Program-made: the position numbers and the translations under genes | DNA from: Plut-88900 sp963668115 | GTDB lineage: Bacteria; Chloroflexota; Dehalococcoidia; Plut-88900 | Direction of reading: 5' to 3' | Assembly: GCA_963668115.1 (NCBI GenBank) | Contig: OY764147.1 | Location: 1,178,001 to 1,242,000, forward strand | DNA: 64,000 bases | Shown: positions 42,784 through 51,177 of the stretch, piece after piece | Numbering within the stretch: the first letter of the stretch is position 1 | How the letters are laid out: each line of letters opens with the position of its first letter | Notes under the pieces: model-generated | Database searches by the model: none | Seen by the model: only the letters and a program-made list of their open reading frames with translations | Told to the model about the DNA's origin: nothing

Positions 42784-43713
42784 ATGGCCCGACCCACCCA
42801 GATGAGCGTCCTTGTGCCGACCCACTTTCTCGGTGACCTCCCTACACCTGCGGACTTCAAAGACTGGTTCCGCGCGGCGGAGGACCTCGGATTTGCCTCC
42901 GTCTGGATCCTCGACCGCATCTACAGCCCCTCCAAGGTGCCGGACGCCATGACCATGCTCACGTGGGCAGCGGCCGTCACCTCTCGGGTCAGGCTAGGCA
43001 CCGCCGTATTGCTTCTCCCTCACCGACACCCCATCCTCCTGGCGAAAGAAGTATCCACAATCGACTGGCTGAGCGGAGGCCGTTTGGACCTGGGGATAGG
43101 TCTCGGGGGGCGGGAGATTGAGTTCCACTCCCTGGGCATGAAGCTGGAGGAGAGGGTGAAGAGGTTCCGGGAGAACCTGGCCTCGATGAGGGCGATCTGG
43201 TCGGGGCCCGACGCGGCATACGAGGGCCGGTTCGTGAATTTCAGTGAAGTGAACATCGAGCCTCGGCCCGTCATGAAGGGAGACCTGCCCATCTGGATTG
43301 GCGGCGAGGCCGACGGCGTGCTCAAGCGGACCGCCGCACTCGCAGACGGCTGGATAGGCGGGGCTCGTAACTCACCGGAAATCCTCGCTGAGAAGATAAA
43401 CAAGATAAAAGGATTTGCGAAGGAGAGGGGTCGGGACCCGGAGTCCTTGGGCTACGCCAGCCTTGAATACATGACGATTGACGAGGACGTGGAAAAGGCC
43501 CGGGCGCGGAACCGGGGGCTGGCCACATCGGTCTACGGCCCCGCCTTCGACTCCGACACCTACACTACCTTCGGTAACCTGGACACGTGCGTGGCCCGGC
43601 TCCAGTCAGTCGTGGACGCCGGCTGCAACGAGGTGATCATCTCCCCACCCGATTTGGATATCGCCCACCTGACTCGGTTGGCGGAGGAAGTGGTGCCGGG
43701 GGTTAAGGTGTAA
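42784..43713 (+). CDS. LLM class flavin-dependent oxidoreductase (possibly F420-type)
   Basis: 309 residues. AAEDLGFASVWILDRIY, VRLGTAVLLLPHRHPILLAKEVSTIDWLSGGRLDLGIGLGG, and a late IEPRPVMKGDLPIWIGGEADGVLKRTAALADGWIGG segment. The last is common in F420-dependent members, but FMN cannot be excluded. AGGAGG precedes the ATG. The following gene (43732) is 18 nt away on the same strand yet encodes an unrelated type of protein. Confidence 0.88.
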   Translation: MARPTQMSVLVPTHFLGDLPTPADFKDWFRAAEDLGFASVWILDRIYSPSKVPDAMTMLTWAAAVTSRVRLGTAVLLLPHRHPILLAKEVSTIDWLSGGRLDLGIGLGGREIEFHSLGMKLEERVKRFRENLASMRAIWSGPDAAYEGRFVNFSEVNIEPRPVMKGDLPIWIGGEADGVLKRTAALADGWIGGARNSPEILAEKINKIKGFAKERGRDPESLGYASLEYMTIDEDVEKARARNRGLATSVYGPAFDSDTYTTFGNLDTCVARLQSVVDAGCNEVIISPPDLDIAHLTRLAEEVVPGVKV

Positions 43714-43731
43714 TTAAGCACCCGCATACAG

Positions 43732-44421
43732 ATGGCTAACCAAGTTTCCACAAAACGGATAGTGTGTCTAGCGAACTCCCGAAAGCTGGGTGGTTGCTGT
43801 ATCGCGGGCAAGGAACTGCTAGCTGATGGGAGCCCGGGCCCCTGGTTCAGACCCGTCAGCGCCCGTGAGCACGAGGAAGTATCCCTCCCCGAGTCCCGCT
43901 GCACCGACGGCTCCATACCCCGTGTCCTGGATGTGATAAAGGTGCCCGTGCTTGGTGAGAAACGCAAGGACTACCAGCAGGAAAACTGGCTACTGGACCC
44001 CAAGCGCAAATGGGAGAAAGAGTCCACCCTGCCGTTTGATCGCCTCGGCCAATGGGCCGACGAAACCGGTGACCTTTGGATAAACGGCATCTCGACCTAT
44101 CAGGGACTCAACGACCAGGTCCCGGACGAGGATGCAGAGGCGTTTCGACATTCACTTTGCCTCATTCCCGTCCAAGACCTCGCACTGCGTGTGTTCGCCC
44201 CGGGCGCCGGCTACGGTGACTCGAAGAAGAGGGTGAATGGCCACTTCACATATAATGGGACGGAGTATCGGTTGAGGATGACCGACAACGAGTACGAGTA
44301 TAACTATCTTCAAAAACCCGCTGGTGTTTACCCGATTGGCAGGTGCTTCCTGACCATCAGCCTGGGGGAACCATACAATGGGTTTGCTTACAAGCTCATA
44401 GCCGCTATAATTGAGCCTTGA
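43732..44421 (+). CDS. Conserved protein, possible dual-OB-fold partner of DUF488
   Basis: 229 residues, no signal peptide or membrane helix. It opens with TKRIVCLANSRKLGGCCIAGKEL, then GPWFRPVSAREHEEVSL, an all-beta-looking body with DVIKVPVLGEKRKDYQQENWLL, and ends YPIGRCFLTISLGEPYNGFAYKLIAAIIEP. I recall this pattern from proteins annotated as having a dual OB-containing domain, usually found beside DUF488 genes, as here. OB folds bind nucleic acids or nucleotides, so a nucleic-acid role is inferred, not shown. The next gene follows within 12 nt. Confidence 0.6.
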   Translation: MANQVSTKRIVCLANSRKLGGCCIAGKELLADGSPGPWFRPVSAREHEEVSLPESRCTDGSIPRVLDVIKVPVLGEKRKDYQQENWLLDPKRKWEKESTLPFDRLGQWADETGDLWINGISTYQGLNDQVPDEDAEAFRHSLCLIPVQDLALRVFAPGAGYGDSKKRVNGHFTYNGTEYRLRMTDNEYEYNYLQKPAGVYPIGRCFLTISLGEPYNGFAYKLIAAIIEP

Positions 44422-44432
44422 AGGAGCCCGCC

Positions 44433-45077
44433 TTGGCATCCACTCAATTTCCGGTCTTCACCGTCGGTCATTCCAACCACTCTCCGGACAGATTCATGCG
44501 GTTGCTGATACAGCATGGCATCGAGGGGGTAGTAGATGTGCGCTCTTCTCCCTATAGCCGCTACGCTCGGCAGTTCAATAAGGAAGCCCTGGAACAGGCG
44601 CTGTCCTGCCTTCCGAACGGCCCTATTGACTATATATATTTGGGCGCCGAACTCGGGGGCAGACCTTCTGACATCTCATGCTACGACGCCGATGGGCGGG
44701 TCAGTTACGAACGCTTGGCGGACACCGACTATTTCGACATCGGTCTCAGGCGTATAATGTACGGGGCAGACGAACGACGGACCGCTCTCATGTGCACCGA
44801 GAAAGAACCTTTGGCATGTCATCGCGCGCTGTTGATAGCCAAGGCCCTGGTAGAGCGTGGCGTTGAAGTTGAGCACATGCACGCCGATGGCAGCCTGGAA
44901 AATCATCACGCCACCATGGACCGCCTCATTAACATATTCAAGCTGCCCCACAACGGCGATCTTTTCCGCTCACGTGACGAAGTAATAGCCGATGCTGTTG
45001 CGCGCCAGTCAAGGAAAATGGCCTATGTAGCCGAAGAACGGGCTCCATACCACGGAATTCGGCAGACCGCTTATTGA
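44433..45077 (+). CDS. DUF488 family protein (long form)
   Basis: 214 residues from TTG 44433, because AAGGAG ends 6 nt before it; an in-frame TTG at 44418 lies upstream of that site. DUF488 motifs: VFTVGHSNHSPDRFMRLLIQHGIEGVVDVRSSPYSRY (start, read in two blocks), AELGGRPSD and the Cys signature LMCTEKEPLACHRALLIAKAL (about 122-142). Function unknown; the paired Cys and CHR motif recalls a nucleotide or metal-binding active site. Second gene of a three-gene operon. Confidence 0.85.
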   Translation: MASTQFPVFTVGHSNHSPDRFMRLLIQHGIEGVVDVRSSPYSRYARQFNKEALEQALSCLPNGPIDYIYLGAELGGRPSDISCYDADGRVSYERLADTDYFDIGLRRIMYGADERRTALMCTEKEPLACHRALLIAKALVERGVEVEHMHADGSLENHHATMDRLINIFKLPHNGDLFRSRDEVIADAVARQSRKMAYVAEERAPYHGIRQTAY

Positions 45078-45514
45078 GAGTCTTCACCATAGGGTTCACC
45101 AAAATCTCCGCGGCGCGGTTCTTTGAGCTTTTGCGGGAGTCGGGGGCGGAGCGGGTGGTGGATATCCGGCTGAACAACGTTTCGCAACTGGCCGGGTTTT
45201 CCAAGAAGCCCGACCTGCAATTCTTCCTCCGAGAGATATGCGGCATGGACTATGTCCACCTCCCCACCCTTGCCCCCAGCAAGGAAGTCTTCGACGGCCT
45301 CAAGAAGCACCACAAGAACTGGGACCGCTACGAGGGCGAGTTCCTGGCCCTCATGCAGGAACGCCGTATCGAGGAAATGGACCTCGAGTCCACTCTGGAC
45401 AACGCCTGCCTCCTCTGCACCGAAGACTCCCCCGACCACTGTCACCGACGCCTCGTCCTGGAATATCTCCAGCGCCACTGGGGCAATTTCGAAGTCATCC
45501 ACCTAGTTCGATAA
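45074..45514 (+). CDS. DUF488 family protein (short form)
   Basis: 146 residues. TTG start overlaps the TGA of the previous gene (TTGA), a coupling arrangement. FTIGFTKISAARFFELLRESG, VVDIRLNN, the YVHLPTLAPS block and the Cys signature LLCTEDSPDHCHRRLVLEYL. Shares the C-T-E-x-CHR motif with its neighbour but is otherwise quite different, so it is an old paralogue, not a recent copy. A strong terminator follows at 45541. Confidence 0.87.
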   Translation: MRVFTIGFTKISAARFFELLRESGAERVVDIRLNNVSQLAGFSKKPDLQFFLREICGMDYVHLPTLAPSKEVFDGLKKHHKNWDRYEGEFLALMQERRIEEMDLESTLDNACLLCTEDSPDHCHRRLVLEYLQRHWGNFEVIHLVR

Positions 45515-45540
45515 GCTTTTCTACCATCAAGCAATAAAGA

Positions 45541-45574
45541 AGCGGCCCCGACTGTGTCGGGGCCGCTCTTTTTG
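45541..45574. terminator. Strong intrinsic terminator after the DUF488 operon
   Basis: Perfect 12-bp stem AGCGGCCCCGAC (45541-45552) / GTCGGGGCCGCT (45556-45567), loop TGT, then CTTTTT on the + strand. The minus strand has CTTCTTTATT, so it may also serve the convergent ThDP gene. Confidence 0.92.
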
Positions 45575-45593
45575 GTCTATTTGGCTTCTCGGT

Positions 45594-47243
45594 CTAGTGA
45601 TCGTAGGGCTGGAAGTTCTGGGTCGTCGAGGCGGCCCAGCGGTCGGTGATCACGTTGACAATGGCCGGCTTGCCGGAGTCGAAGGCTCGCTGGAGGGCGG
45701 GTTTCAGCTCTTCCGGCTTCTCTACGTACTCGCCGTGCGCCCCGAGGGCCTCGCCTAGCTTGTCGTACCGCTGCTCAAACCCGAGCTCAATGCCCGTCTT
45801 CAGCACGTCGTCACCCTGTCGGCCGGAGGCCCAGCCACCGTTCACGTTCACAACGCAAACCAGCGGGATGTTATGCCGTACTGCGGTGTCGATATTGATG
45901 GCATTGATTCCAAAGGAACCGTCGCCGTGGATGACGAGGGTCTTCTTGTCGGGCTTGGCCAGGGCAGAGGCAAGGCCAAAGGGAAGCCCGACACCCATGC
46001 ACCCCGAGGAGCCGGAGTTGATCCTGTGGCCCGGGTAGTAGGTCTGTATCGACTGCCGCCCAAAGTTCAGGGTCTCGTGGCCGTCCACGACCAGCATGGC
46101 GTCCCGGGGCAGGAATTCCCTGATTTCCTTCATCATGCGGAGCGGGTGCATGGGGATCTGGTCGGAATTCAGGGTGGGTTGACTTCGCTCGTTGTTGCTG
46201 GCCTCCTTGGCACGCAACGAATCGATCCACGCACTCTTGCTCTTGTTCTCGAAGTTTTGCTCTTTGGCCTCTTCAGTCAACTGTCGCAGCACCATCTTGG
46301 CATCTCCGACTATACCGACGTCAGCCGCCTTGTTGTGACCTATCTCTTCTCTGTCCGTATTCACCTGGATAGTCTTCAGGTCTGCCCTGAACCTGGGGGC
46401 TTGCAGATACTGCCAGATCCAGTTGATGCGGGTGCCAACCACCAGAGCCACGTCGGCCTCCCTGAATGCCATGGACCGGGCTGCGGGGAAGGACATTTCG
46501 TGGTCCTCTGGAATTACGCCCCGAGACTGGGGAGTCGTGTAGAACGGGATACCCGTTGCATCGACGAAGTCCTGGATTTCCTGGGATGCCCGGGACCACA
46601 TCACACCGGTACCCGACAGAACCAACGGTTTCTCTGCTTTTGCAAGCATCTCAATGGCCCGTTTAACCTCATCCGGGTCGCCGAGGATCCGGGCGTCGGT
46701 GCGGGAGTTGACCGGGAACTGGACGTTGGCCTCGTCAACGCGCTCGTGGAGCACGTCGCCGGGAAGGTCCAGGTAGACGGGGCCCGGCCTGTTGCCCCAG
46801 GCCTTGCGGAATGCCACGCTGACCAACTCGGGCATTCTTTCTGCCTTGTTGACCTGTCCCGACCACTTCGTGATAGGTCGGAACACGCTGACCTGGTCGA
46901 TTTCCTGGAAGTCTTCCCAGCCAGTCAGGCTGGAGTTGCTGGACCCTCCCAGAGCTACTATCGGGCAAGCGTCGGTGAAAGCCGTTACCACCCCCGTTAC
47001 TAGGTTGGTAGCACCGGGCCCCGAGCACGCCGCACACACGCCGGTCTGTCCGGTTGCCCTGCTCCATGCATGGGCCATCATCGCCGCGGCCTGCTCATGC
47101 CGAGTGTCGTATAGCTTGATGCCCTCTTTCTCGGCGTCCAGATAGAAGTTGTCCATCGGCCCGCCCGAAAGGAAGAACAGATGGGTAACGCCCTCGTGCC
47201 TTAGTGACTTCGCCAGAAGCCTGTTGCCTGTAATCTCGGCCAT
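45594..47243 (-). CDS. Thiamine-diphosphate-dependent enzyme (acetolactate-synthase/oxalyl-CoA-decarboxylase superfamily)
   Basis: 549 residues. Catalytic Glu region DTRHEQAAAMMAHAWSRATG, CSGPGATNLVTGVVTA, central domain with PLVLSGTGVMWSRAS, and the ThDP motif GDGSFGINAINIDTAVRHNIPLVCVVNVNGGW. Upstream AGGGAGGAAAAA is a strong SD. It is only distantly like the ThDP enzyme at 40.6-42.3 kb. No adjacent CoA-transferase on the same transcript, so oxalate metabolism is not supported; role open. Confidence 0.86.
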   Translation of the reverse strand: MAEITGNRLLAKSLRHEGVTHLFFLSGGPMDNFYLDAEKEGIKLYDTRHEQAAAMMAHAWSRATGQTGVCAACSGPGATNLVTGVVTAFTDACPIVALGGSSNSSLTGWEDFQEIDQVSVFRPITKWSGQVNKAERMPELVSVAFRKAWGNRPGPVYLDLPGDVLHERVDEANVQFPVNSRTDARILGDPDEVKRAIEMLAKAEKPLVLSGTGVMWSRASQEIQDFVDATGIPFYTTPQSRGVIPEDHEMSFPAARSMAFREADVALVVGTRINWIWQYLQAPRFRADLKTIQVNTDREEIGHNKAADVGIVGDAKMVLRQLTEEAKEQNFENKSKSAWIDSLRAKEASNNERSQPTLNSDQIPMHPLRMMKEIREFLPRDAMLVVDGHETLNFGRQSIQTYYPGHRINSGSSGCMGVGLPFGLASALAKPDKKTLVIHGDGSFGINAINIDTAVRHNIPLVCVVNVNGGWASGRQGDDVLKTGIELGFEQRYDKLGEALGAHGEYVEKPEELKPALQRAFDSGKPAIVNVITDRWAASTTQNFQPYDH

Positions 47244-47451
47244 TTTTTCCTCCCTGGAATATGCTTCCCGGTCACCGAGGCGTCTTAAGCGTCGATGGCC
47301 TTATAGTCGAGGCGGGGGTCTCTGCGCGCCGACACAGCTTGCGTGCTGTTTATCGGAATCAGTCCTCCGCCACGGTGCGCTGAATTATAGGCGCGGTGCT
47401 GATAGGCGTCAACGCGGGTCGGGTGGACTCGCCTTAGGTGGAAGCACCGAG

Positions 47452-47916
47452 CTAGAAAGCGAAAGTAATCCTTGCCCCTACGCCATCGTACATCAACAGC
47501 ATGTCACGCATTAGGTCTCTACCAATCAAGGCGATATAGTTGCTGCCCTGCAAGTCCACACCCGTCACTTCAAATGGGTCCCTGTTGGGAAGGGGGCAAT
47601 CAGGAAAGGACAGTCCGGCATAATATCGTGAGCGCCGACTTCGCCCCGACGGTATAGCTATACGGACAGTTCCTGTCGCGATTAATCCCAGTCCTATAAG
47701 CACCGACTCGTCCACGCAAGTCCTGGATGCACCTGTATCAAATAGGGCGAAGCCATTGACTGGTGAGGATGTCTTCAGTTGTGAACTCTCATATTGCGTT
47801 GTCGCAGATGCGGGAATTGCCACTTGTATCGGTATGAGAGGTCCTAACCTCTCTAGCTGGTTTCTGCCGGCGGGGTCGTCGGATCCTTCGAAATCTCTAT
47901 GGAATACAGGTGTCAA
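47452..47916 (-). CDS. Retropepsin-like aspartyl protease family protein
   Basis: 154 residues from TTG 47916. One aspartic-protease half: FALFDTGASRTCVDESVLIGLGL (about 76-98; DTGAS catalytic triad), a flap-like strand region, then IALIGRDLMRDMLLMYDG (the conserved hydrophobic-Gly-Arg-Asp element). It would act as a homodimer. There is no phage or retroelement sequence nearby, so it is a cellular form. Preceded on the same strand by an 11-nt gap and a small partner protein. Confidence 0.75.
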   Translation of the reverse strand: MTPVFHRDFEGSDDPAGRNQLERLGPLIPIQVAIPASATTQYESSQLKTSSPVNGFALFDTGASRTCVDESVLIGLGLIATGTVRIAIPSGRSRRSRYYAGLSFPDCPLPNRDPFEVTGVDLQGSNYIALIGRDLMRDMLLMYDGVGARITFAF

Positions 47917-47927
47917 CCCTATTATTC

Positions 47928-48158
47928 CTAAAGGACTGTCGGTAAGTAGACCACTTCTTCCTCTTCTTCAACCTGCCGGACTAGAAACGGTTTCACTTCA
48001 ACTTGCTGCACACCATTTGAGTAAGCGCTCTCTCCACTATCCCAAATGCCTATCAGTTCTTCGCCGTGAATAACCACAAACTTGCCGCGATTGTATTTCA
48101 GAAGTTCGTCTTTAATGCTCTCGAAATACCTAAGTTCTGCTTCTAAGGCTTTCGACAT
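47928..48158 (-). CDS. Small DUF5678-like protein upstream of the aspartyl protease
   Basis: 76 residues from ATG 48158, with GGAGGG upstream; an ATG at 48194 is less likely. The core ESIKDELLKYNRGKFVVIHGEELIGIWDSGESAY has the LL..YxGK(F/W)V(V/A)I.G.E...D...A pattern of small proteins often paired with retropepsin-like genes. The C-terminus is acidic (VEEEEEVVYLP). The two genes lie 11 nt apart and form an operon, perhaps a modifier or substrate pair. Confidence 0.65.
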   Translation of the reverse strand: MSKALEAELRYFESIKDELLKYNRGKFVVIHGEELIGIWDSGESAYSNGVQQVEVKPFLVRQVEEEEEVVYLPTVL

Positions 48159-48235
48159 GTTGACCCTCCATCCTCTCCCAACTTTACAATGCACTCACGC
48201 CACCAAATTATACCCTGTTGCGATCTAAGGCGCCC

Positions 48236-48895
48236 CTAAAGCTCCATCTCCCTCAGCTCACCCGACACCCTCAGCGGCGCATCGGTCACCGACTTGATAT
48301 CCTCCACGCTCAACGACGGAGCATGCTCAACCAGCATCAAACCTTCCTTGTCAACCTCTATCACCGCCATATCCGTGATGATCATGTCCACGCACCCGAC
48401 GGCCGTCAGCGGTGACGTGCATTCCCGGACAATCTTGGGGGTGCCCTTTTTATCGGTGTGCTCCATGGCGGCTATCACCCGCTTGGCCCCCGCCACGATA
48501 TCCATCGCCCCGCCTATGCCGCCTATGAGCCGGCCGGGCCTGAGCCAGTTGGCAAGGTCTCCCTTCTCGGAGACCTGCATCGCACCGAGCACCGTGATGT
48601 CCAGGTACCCGCCACGCACTATGGTGAAAGCCTCAATGGTGTCGAAGATGCTCATGCCGGGCAGGGCGGTTACGAAGCCGCCGCCCGCGTTGGTCATGTG
48701 GATGTCTTCCTCGCCCTCGGGCGGCGACCCCCCAAACCCGACCGCACCGTTCTCCGTGTGGAACCATACCGTACGGCCCTCAGGAATGTAGTTGGCGGCA
48801 AGGGTTGGTATCCCGATTCCCAGGTTCACCACGTCCCCGTCCCGGAACTCCTTGGCAACTCTGAGCGCTATGGCCTCGCGGTCGAGCCTGAACAT
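48236..48895 (-). CDS. 3-oxoacid/acyl CoA-transferase subunit B (second pair)
   Basis: 219 residues. REFRDGDVVNLGIGIPTLAANYIPEG, the catalytic glutamate motif HTENGAVGFGGSPPEGEED (about 46-64), LGAMQVSEKGDLANWLRPGRLIGGIGGAMDIVAGAKRVI (family block) and DMAVIEVDKEGLMLVE. Class I CoA-transferase beta subunit, swapping CoA between acids through a glutamyl-CoA intermediate. Starts 4 nt after subunit A at 48900. Confidence 0.9.
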   Translation of the reverse strand: MFRLDREAIALRVAKEFRDGDVVNLGIGIPTLAANYIPEGRTVWFHTENGAVGFGGSPPEGEEDIHMTNAGGGFVTALPGMSIFDTIEAFTIVRGGYLDITVLGAMQVSEKGDLANWLRPGRLIGGIGGAMDIVAGAKRVIAAMEHTDKKGTPKIVRECTSPLTAVGCVDMIITDMAVIEVDKEGLMLVEHAPSLSVEDIKSVTDAPLRVSGELREMEL

Positions 48896-48899
48896 CCGG

Positions 48900-49652
48900 C
48901 TACTTACCCCTGAACTGTTTGGGTCTGCAAACTATCCGGTTCACGTAGATGCCGGGGGTGACTATCTTGTCGGGGTCAAGCTCGCCCGTTTCGACTATCT
49001 CGTCAACCTCGGCGACCGTGACCCGAGACGCCGTCGCGGCACTTACATTGAAGTGGCGCATGTTTCCTCGGTATATGAGGTTACCGGCCTTGTCAGCCTT
49101 GTGCGCCCGGATGAGCGAAAAGTCTCCCTTGATGGCGTGTTCCAGGATGTACTCCTTGCCTTCTATAGTCCGGGTCTCCTTATCCTCCGACACGATAGTC
49201 CCAACCCCTACCGGCGACCAGAACGCCGCTATGCCCGCTCCCCCGGCCCTAATCCGCTCTGCGAGGATGCCCTGGGGATTCATCTCTATTTTGATGTCTC
49301 CGGCCTTGAAGCCCTCCTCCAGGGGATTGGGTTGAGGTGCTCCCGGGGCAATGGGATACGACACTATGGCCCGCGAGACCTGTCTGTTCTCCACCAGGAC
49401 GCCCGGGTCTATCCGGAGCGCGTCTCTCTTGGCCCCGAATACCACCCCGATCCCCGCCGTGTTCCCGACTATGGTCAGGTCCCGGGCCCCGTGGTCTCTC
49501 AGCGCGCGGAGGAGGAGCATCGGCATCCCGCCCGGCCCGCCGAAGTGCCCGATGATCACGGTCGCCCCGTCCTGGACATCGGCTACGGCCTCGGCGAAGG
49601 TTACGAAGACCTTGTCTGAGCGCGCCCGACCCCTTAGCTTGGCCAGCGTCAA
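48900..49652 (-). CDS. 3-oxoacid/acyl CoA-transferase subunit A (second pair)
   Basis: 250 residues. DKVFVTFAEAVADVQDGATVIIGHFGGPGGMPMLLLRALRDHGARDLTIVGNTAG at the start is the alpha-subunit signature; ISLI-type loop FSLIRAHKADKAGNLIYRGNMRHFN. Its start overlaps the previous subunit B stop by 4 nt (ATGA). It forms a heterodimer with the product of 48236-48895. Confidence 0.9.
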   Translation of the reverse strand: MTLAKLRGRARSDKVFVTFAEAVADVQDGATVIIGHFGGPGGMPMLLLRALRDHGARDLTIVGNTAGIGVVFGAKRDALRIDPGVLVENRQVSRAIVSYPIAPGAPQPNPLEEGFKAGDIKIEMNPQGILAERIRAGGAGIAAFWSPVGVGTIVSEDKETRTIEGKEYILEHAIKGDFSLIRAHKADKAGNLIYRGNMRHFNVSAATASRVTVAEVDEIVETGELDPDKIVTPGIYVNRIVCRPKQFRGK

Positions 49653-50320
49653 ATCTGGACCTCTTTCAGCTTTTCGCTGACATTGAGGTGCGCCCCCGTC
49701 ACCGACTGCACTTCCTCGGGGGTGTAGCCGGGCGCTGTTTCAAGCAGCAGGAATCCTTCTTCCGTGACTATCACAACAGCCAGATCAGTGACAATCATGT
49801 CCACGCAGGCCTTGCCAGTTAGCAGGTAGTCGCACTCCTTGACCAGCTTCGGCTCGCCATTCCGGGTCGTGTGCTCCATCGCCACTATCACCTTCTTTGC
49901 ACCCGTTACCAGTTCCATGGCCCCGCCCACGTTCCCAGACCCCCGACCAGGCAGTATCCAGTTCGCCAAATCACCCTTCTCCGAGACCTGAAACCCACCC
50001 AACACCGTTATGTCTACGTGGCCTCCCCGGATCATGTTGAAGGCGTCGGCGGAGTTGAAAAAGGATATGCCAGGGGTGGATGTAATGAACTGGGTGCCGG
50101 CATTGATCAGGTTCGGGTCCTGCTGGTCGGGTCCGGCCAGGGGACCGTACCCCAGCACGCCGTTCTCTGAGTGAAGCCAAACTTTCCGACCCTCGGGGAG
50201 GAAGTTGGAGCACAGGGTCGGGATTCCTGCCCCTAGGTTGACTACGTCTCCGTCCCGAAACTCCCGTGCCACACGGAGTGCAATCGTATTCCTGTCCAGC
50301 TTCTGCTTCACGTCACTCAA
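49649..50320 (-). CDS. 3-oxoacid/acyl CoA-transferase subunit B (first pair)
   Basis: 223 residues, with HSENGVLGYGPLAGPDQQDPNLINAG carrying the catalytic Glu, SEKGDLANWILPGRGSGNVGGAMELVTGAKKVIVAMEH, and TEEGFLLLETAPG. It is clearly homologous to the second subunit B but not a recent duplicate. It overlaps the upstream subunit A by 8 nt. Confidence 0.9.
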   Translation of the reverse strand: MSDVKQKLDRNTIALRVAREFRDGDVVNLGAGIPTLCSNFLPEGRKVWLHSENGVLGYGPLAGPDQQDPNLINAGTQFITSTPGISFFNSADAFNMIRGGHVDITVLGGFQVSEKGDLANWILPGRGSGNVGGAMELVTGAKKVIVAMEHTTRNGEPKLVKECDYLLTGKACVDMIVTDLAVVIVTEEGFLLLETAPGYTPEEVQSVTGAHLNVSEKLKEVQI

Positions 50321-51044
50321 CCCTGATTTTCGATTCCGGTATATGCACTATCCTCTGGACGTAGACGCCGGGCGTCACCACTTCCTCCGGGTCCAGTTCG
50401 CCAATCTCTACTACTTCCTCTGCCTCGACAATCGTGACTCGGGCTGCAGCTGCCATGATCGGGTTGAAGTTGCGGGACGTGCCCTTGTACACCAGGTTCC
50501 CGAGCCTGTCCGCCTTATACGCGTGCACCAGTGCGAAGTCCCCACTGAGCGGTGGCTCCAGAATGTACTCTTCACCGTCGAAAATCCTCTTCTCCTTCCC
50601 CTCTTCCATCATCGTCCCCACCCCGACCTTCGTGTAAAAGCCCCCAAGACCCGCGGCCGCGATCCTCATCCTCTCGGTCATCGTGCCCTGGGGCAGGGCT
50701 TCTATCTCCGCTTTTCCCTCGGCCAACAGCAGTTCGAAGGGCGAGGGGTTGGAGGGTCTCGGCGAGACCGGGAAAGAGGAAATGCCTTTTTTGATCTGCC
50801 CATTTTCCGCCAGCGCCGCCACGTCGGCGATACCGCTCGGTCGGCCCGAGCTCGCCGCCCCGCTTCCCAACCCCATGCTGTTGCTCACGATGGTCAGGTC
50901 TCGGGCGCCCTGGTCACGAAGGGCCAGTATCAGGTGCCCCGGATGACCCCCGATACTGCTGAAACCGCCTATCATTACCGTCGCGCCATCAGGGATGTCG
51001 GCGACGGCGGATTTGGCGTCTGGATATACCTTGTCTGTGGGCAT
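50313..51044 (-). CDS. 3-oxoacid/acyl CoA-transferase subunit A (first pair)
   Basis: 243 residues. KVYPDAKSAVADIPDGATVMIGGFSSIGGHPGHLILALRDQGARDLTIVSNSMG, and SGDFALVHAYKADRLGNLVYKGTSRNFNPIMAAAA. First gene of a four-gene minus-strand operon A1-B1-A2-B2 with overlapping starts and stops. Likely substrates differ between the two pairs; no nearby thiolase helps to name them. Confidence 0.9.
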   Translation of the reverse strand: MPTDKVYPDAKSAVADIPDGATVMIGGFSSIGGHPGHLILALRDQGARDLTIVSNSMGLGSGAASSGRPSGIADVAALAENGQIKKGISSFPVSPRPSNPSPFELLLAEGKAEIEALPQGTMTERMRIAAAGLGGFYTKVGVGTMMEEGKEKRIFDGEEYILEPPLSGDFALVHAYKADRLGNLVYKGTSRNFNPIMAAAARVTIVEAEEVVEIGELDPEEVVTPGVYVQRIVHIPESKIRVE

Positions 51045-51177
51045 GTCGGCTTACCGTGACGGGATTTTATCACGCCTCCAATACGAGCCTCCCACGTTGA
51101 CATACACCCCCGCCCCTCCCTACGATTACCCCCAACCGGACTCTCTTCAAACCCTCGAAAGCAACAGGAAACCTCGA

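Noticed and set aside
47452..47916. Retroviral or retrotransposon pol fragment
   Set aside because: Only the retropepsin-like domain is present; no reverse transcriptase, integrase or LTR-like sequence nearby.
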